A stretch of DNA of 21,058 nt from Hyphochytrium catenoides (Eukaryota; Sar; Hyphochytriomycetes; Hyphochytriales; Hyphochytriaceae). Below are positions 18,101 to 21,058 of the stretch, piece by piece. The notes below the pieces were generated by a model. It was not told the origin of the DNA and made no database searches. It was given only the letters and a program-made list of their open reading frames with translations. The DNA is taken from contig FLMG01002090.1 in the NCBI GenBank assembly GCA_900088475.1, forward strand, positions 1 to 21,058, read 5' to 3'. The position numbers and the translations under genes are program-made. How positions within the stretch are numbered: the first letter of the stretch is position 1; every line of letters starts with the position of its first letter.

Positions 18101-20620
18101 ATGCAGCTCTCAACGATCACCAGCAGTCTCTTTCTCCTTTCAACGTCATCTCTCCTTTGGGAAGCGTCTCTCGGGCTGAATGACGGGGATGTCTCAAGGA
18201 TCTTCACCTATCTCTCCAGCGATGTAGGGCCTGAAGGCCGCCAGTCTGGAGGTTCCTACCGCTCAGGCACCACTGGCAAACAGCTTCCTCTCTCTTACTG
18301 GGCCTCCCGCGAATACTTTGGTGAGTATGTCTGCAAGAAAGAAGATTGCACTGTCTTGGACGTTTATAACCCGCAAACCTATGAGCTCTTCCCTTCGAAG
18401 ACGACGGAGAAGGGTGGAGAGCTGCAGATTGAGCGAGTGATGACGGTGACAGGGATCAACATCTATGACGCGGCATGCTTCCAGATCGCCACCTCTTTGG
18501 GGGCTGTAAACCACGCAGAGAAGAGAGAGACTCTCCTCTCTCTCTCCAAGAATGTGGACTCCTGGCTGACCGACGGGGTTGCCGGAGAGGAGCCTAACGG
18601 TGTCAAGCATAGCTGGCGTGCTCCTACCCGCTGGGATGGGCTCTTCCACTACGGCACCACGCCTATTAAGACGCCTAACAACGCTTATTTCTTCCGCGCT
18701 TGGCCTCGCCGTTGGCTGCAGTTTGACCCGTTCGCAGGGACGCAATATGAAAAGTATATCACGACGGACCTGTCAGGTGCTACGGATCCTGTCTATCAGA
18801 AGGGAAAGATGACCTGGGCGGACTTCAAGCCAATCACTGGGGAGAACTCGTGGGGCGTGTACCTTGGGCCCCTGCAGTCTATCTACCTGCGGGAGGTTGT
18901 CCTAGGAGGGAAGAAGTGCGTGGATCTCAGTGCTGACGCCGTCCGGAACGCTATCGATGTGCTGGTGGCGGTGAAGGCGATGCAATCTCCCTATGGAGCT
19001 GTGTACTACGCAGCCAGAGGATCTCTAGGGAACCAAGGAGACACGCCAGTGGACGTCGACTCCGTCTCTGTGGAGAACAACGCCTCGCTGTACGCGGGTT
19101 TGAAGGTCCTTCTCTCGCTCTTAGAGATGTTGCAAAAGAACAGCTGCCCTGTCGATGCGTCCCGCCTCTCTGCAGTGCAGAAAACCGTGACGGAGATCCT
19201 GCAGAATATGGAGAAGTTCTTCATTAACTACGCCTGGGATCCAACCACAAAGCTCATCCGTACGGGCGGCTATGCCAGAGCTTCTGGCTTTATCCCGTAT
19301 GATCTTAATGATCCGTCTAACCCGCAGGCTGTGGATGTCATCACATGGGGCATCTCCGCGCTATCTCCACGATTCTTTGAAGAATCCGTAGCCCGATCGG
19401 CTGGAGAATCTGTCCGTGTCTGGCAGAAGCTGAAGAAGATCTCTGGATATTTCTCCGCCTCTAGCGGTAAGTTTATGGGCGTGGGCTATAGCAGCTTGGA
19501 CGGGAACAAGATCTTGTCTGGAGAGTGGACCTTCGGCGCCATCAACTTCTTGAGGATGGTGAAAGCCTACTATGAGGAAGAGAAAGACAAAGTCGCAGAA
19601 TTGGCTGGCTATCTTCCTGAGATAGAGGAGGATATCGCTCTGATGCTGGCGGGAGTGGAGAATCTAAGGACAGACACGTATGCGACAGCTGGTGACGGGC
19701 TGGAGCAGGAGAGACCCGAGGGCTGGGGACAGCTCATCTCTCTGTCTTCCTCGAACCAACTTGCCTATCTCTATGCCTCCAAGAGGTACTTCATCCCCTT
19801 TGGATGGTATGCTAATCCTCTTCCCTCCACGGCCTCCACATCCTGGGCGCTGATGGTGCACTACGGCTTCAACCCTTTCAACCTGGGAGGATCTTACGGC
19901 TCTCCTTCCTCTTCTTCTCCATCTCCTCTCCCTTCTCCTACACCTGTTCCTACGACAGTCTCTCCTTCTGCCGCTCCATCCTCCGCTCCATCCTCTTCTC
20001 TTCCTCCATCTGCTCCCCCATCGCCTTCTCCTCCTAGCCCCGCACCATCGCCTAGCCCGCCGTCTCCCTCTCCTACACTCTCCCCTCCTTCTCCCATTCC
20101 GTCTCCCATTCCCTCTCCCACTCCCTCTCCTCCTTCGCCTACTCCGGTCGTGACTCCTGCTCCTCCTGCTCCAGAACAATGCCCAGGTTACTCTCAGACT
20201 ATCTCGGGCCTCTCGCTCTCTGGTGGTGACATTGGTAAAGCGTCTGCCTCCTCTTCCTCTGGCTGTTGCTCTCTTTGCACGGGCCCATGCGAGGCATTTA
20301 CTTGGTCCTCTGAGAACGGAGGAACGTGCTCTTTCAAGAGCTCTCAGGCAGGCATCTCTGTTCCAGTCACTGACGGTGCAGGAGAGAAGGTGACAGCTTT
20401 CAAGAGCGGGGTACTCTTCAGGAAGACCCTTCTTTCTGGCGAAGAGATGGAGAAGCTCTCCTCCTCCACTCCTACAGAGTGCCTGGCAACCTGTCGAGGA
20501 AGATCTGGATGCAAGGGCGCCACCTGGGACGCCTTCAGCACGGGGAACGTCTGCTGGTTGCTGAAGAGCGTAACAGGTGCGGCTCCAGGCGGAGAGACGC
20601 GCTTTTCGGGCTTTCCTTAG
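18101..20620 (+). CDS. Secreted large enzyme-like protein with Ser/Pro linker and two PAN/Apple-like modules
   Basis: The ORF encodes 839 residues without introns. The ATG at 18101 is chosen because it starts a signal peptide (hydrophobic to about residue 25, cleavage near EASLG). Residues about 26-597 form one long globular domain I cannot assign. Its regular helical segments, Trp/Gly-rich turns and spread acidic motifs (VSVENN with Glu325, VDVITWG with Asp412, SGEWTFG with Glu475) suggest an alpha/alpha-toroid or six-hairpin glycosidase, but that is a guess. Residues about 600-691 are a Ser/Pro linker, as in extracellular glycoproteins. Two Cys-rich modules follow (about 692-770 and 775-839). 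The first has the CEAFTW...GGTCSFK signature, the second the divergent CKGATW...VCWLLK form. They match the modules of the GH17-PAN protein, which suggests a related extracellular role on carbohydrate or wall. Confidence 0.8.
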   Translation: MQLSTITSSLFLLSTSSLLWEASLGLNDGDVSRIFTYLSSDVGPEGRQSGGSYRSGTTGKQLPLSYWASREYFGEYVCKKEDCTVLDVYNPQTYELFPSKTTEKGGELQIERVMTVTGINIYDAACFQIATSLGAVNHAEKRETLLSLSKNVDSWLTDGVAGEEPNGVKHSWRAPTRWDGLFHYGTTPIKTPNNAYFFRAWPRRWLQFDPFAGTQYEKYITTDLSGATDPVYQKGKMTWADFKPITGENSWGVYLGPLQSIYLREVVLGGKKCVDLSADAVRNAIDVLVAVKAMQSPYGAVYYAARGSLGNQGDTPVDVDSVSVENNASLYAGLKVLLSLLEMLQKNSCPVDASRLSAVQKTVTEILQNMEKFFINYAWDPTTKLIRTGGYARASGFIPYDLNDPSNPQAVDVITWGISALSPRFFEESVARSAGESVRVWQKLKKISGYFSASSGKFMGVGYSSLDGNKILSGEWTFGAINFLRMVKAYYEEEKDKVAELAGYLPEIEEDIALMLAGVENLRTDTYATAGDGLEQERPEGWGQLISLSSSNQLAYLYASKRYFIPFGWYANPLPSTASTSWALMVHYGFNPFNLGGSYGSPSSSSPSPLPSPTPVPTTVSPSAAPSSAPSSSLPPSAPPSPSPPSPAPSPSPPSPSPTLSPPSPIPSPIPSPTPSPPSPTPVVTPAPPAPEQCPGYSQTISGLSLSGGDIGKASASSSSGCCSLCTGPCEAFTWSSENGGTCSFKSSQAGISVPVTDGAGEKVTAFKSGVLFRKTLLSGEEMEKLSSSTPTECLATCRGRSGCKGATWDAFSTGNVCWLLKSVTGAAPGGETRFSGFP
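19898..20173 (+). repeat. Coding Ser/Pro repeat linker
   Basis: This in-frame, CT-rich DNA encodes about 90 residues of mostly Ser and Pro with some Thr and Ala (units such as SPSP, PSPIPSPT). It separates the globular domain from the PAN-like modules. Its composition resembles a hydroxyproline-rich, O-glycosylated spacer. Confidence 0.88.
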
Positions 20621-21013
20621 GGGTTTTTACTTCGTGCCATGCTCGAGCTGGAAGCAGTTCTTCCAAGCTCTTTTAAGGTCCTTGTCCGTTCGTAAGATTC
20701 TATTAACTGAGAAGATAAGAAAAAGTCTTTAAGACTTGACTTTATTGAGTGTCCTGGTTGGCTGTCTGTGCCTTTGGAAAGAGAGAATCAGAGGATACGA
20801 GAGAAGAGAAGGCGTACTAGTAGGGAGAAGAGAAGAGGAAGGAGAGAGAAGAAAGAGAGAAAGACAAGGCATTAGTAGGAAGACATCGGAAGGCAATGGT
20901 AGGATTAGGGATGTGGGCGGCGATGTGGAGGCTACAATCAGACCCACAAGTTGGTTATTAATAGGCCAACAAGAAGAGGAGTTTTTCCCGTTTCTTTCTT
21001 TCTCTCTCCCTCT

Positions 21014-21058
<45 letters not shown>
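20621..21058. other. 3' flank and terminal (CT)n array
   Basis: The probable 3' untranslated region of the secreted PAN protein gene begins here. A near-palindrome AAGTCTTTAAGACTT (about 20725-20739) is followed by TTTATTG, which reads as CAATAAA on the minus strand. The window ends in a CT array from about 20998, almost pure from about 21018. No gene is supported. Confidence 0.55.
20998..21058. repeat. (CT)n microsatellite at the window end
   Basis: Pyrimidine-only sequence becomes an almost perfect CT array that runs off the window. Confidence 0.9.

Noticed and set aside
19664-20179. Minus-strand frame of 171 codons, Arg/Gly-rich
   Set aside because: It is the antisense of the Ser/Pro linker of the secreted PAN protein.

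Overview
This window looks like nuclear DNA of a eukaryotic microbe. Evidence is a gene split by a GT-AG intron, long intergenic stretches full of (GA)n/(CT)n repeats, and secreted or membrane proteins built from animal/protist-style PAN/Apple modules. The repeat style, the leucine-rich-repeat protein and the PAN modules would suit a chromerid-like alveolate or a stramenopile, but this is only an impression. No bacterial operon structure, rRNA, CRISPR array or recognisable tRNA was found.

Left part (1-6050). It is saturated with purine/pyrimidine microsatellites whose strand orientation flips repeatedly. The one convincing gene is on the minus strand (3700 to 1029). Its two exons encode a 781-residue type II membrane protein: a Ser/Pro-rich cytosolic tail, one transmembrane anchor, a family GH17 beta-1,3-glucanase-like domain and four PAN/Apple modules. 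The intron lies five codons before the codon of the predicted nucleophile glutamate.

Central part (about 6050-16750). The long GA/CT arrays stop. Here lie a 456-codon minus-strand ORF with an internally duplicated domain of unknown function and a 14-bp tandem repeat at its 5' edge (6772-8142, with a small upstream ORF to 8362). An intronless gene follows for a roughly 19-repeat ribonuclease-inhibitor-like LRR protein (9305-11479). Two small putative membrane proteins come next (12187 to 11729, and 12878-13378). About 4.7 kb with no convincing gene then runs to 18100.

Right part (16750-21058). CT-rich DNA returns. One secreted 839-residue protein is encoded at 18101-20620: signal peptide, a roughly 570-residue catalytic-looking domain I could not assign, a long Ser/Pro linker and two PAN/Apple-like modules. 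The window ends in a (CT)n array, as it began.

The functional thread is that the two largest exported proteins carry the same Cys-rich PAN-type module, one attached to a GH17 domain and the other to an unassigned domain. This suggests related cell-wall or carbohydrate-binding surface roles (inference). I found no clear multi-gene system; the most unusual items are the GH17-PAN architecture, the unassigned secreted enzyme-like protein, the duplicated-domain orphan and the repeat-poor central block.
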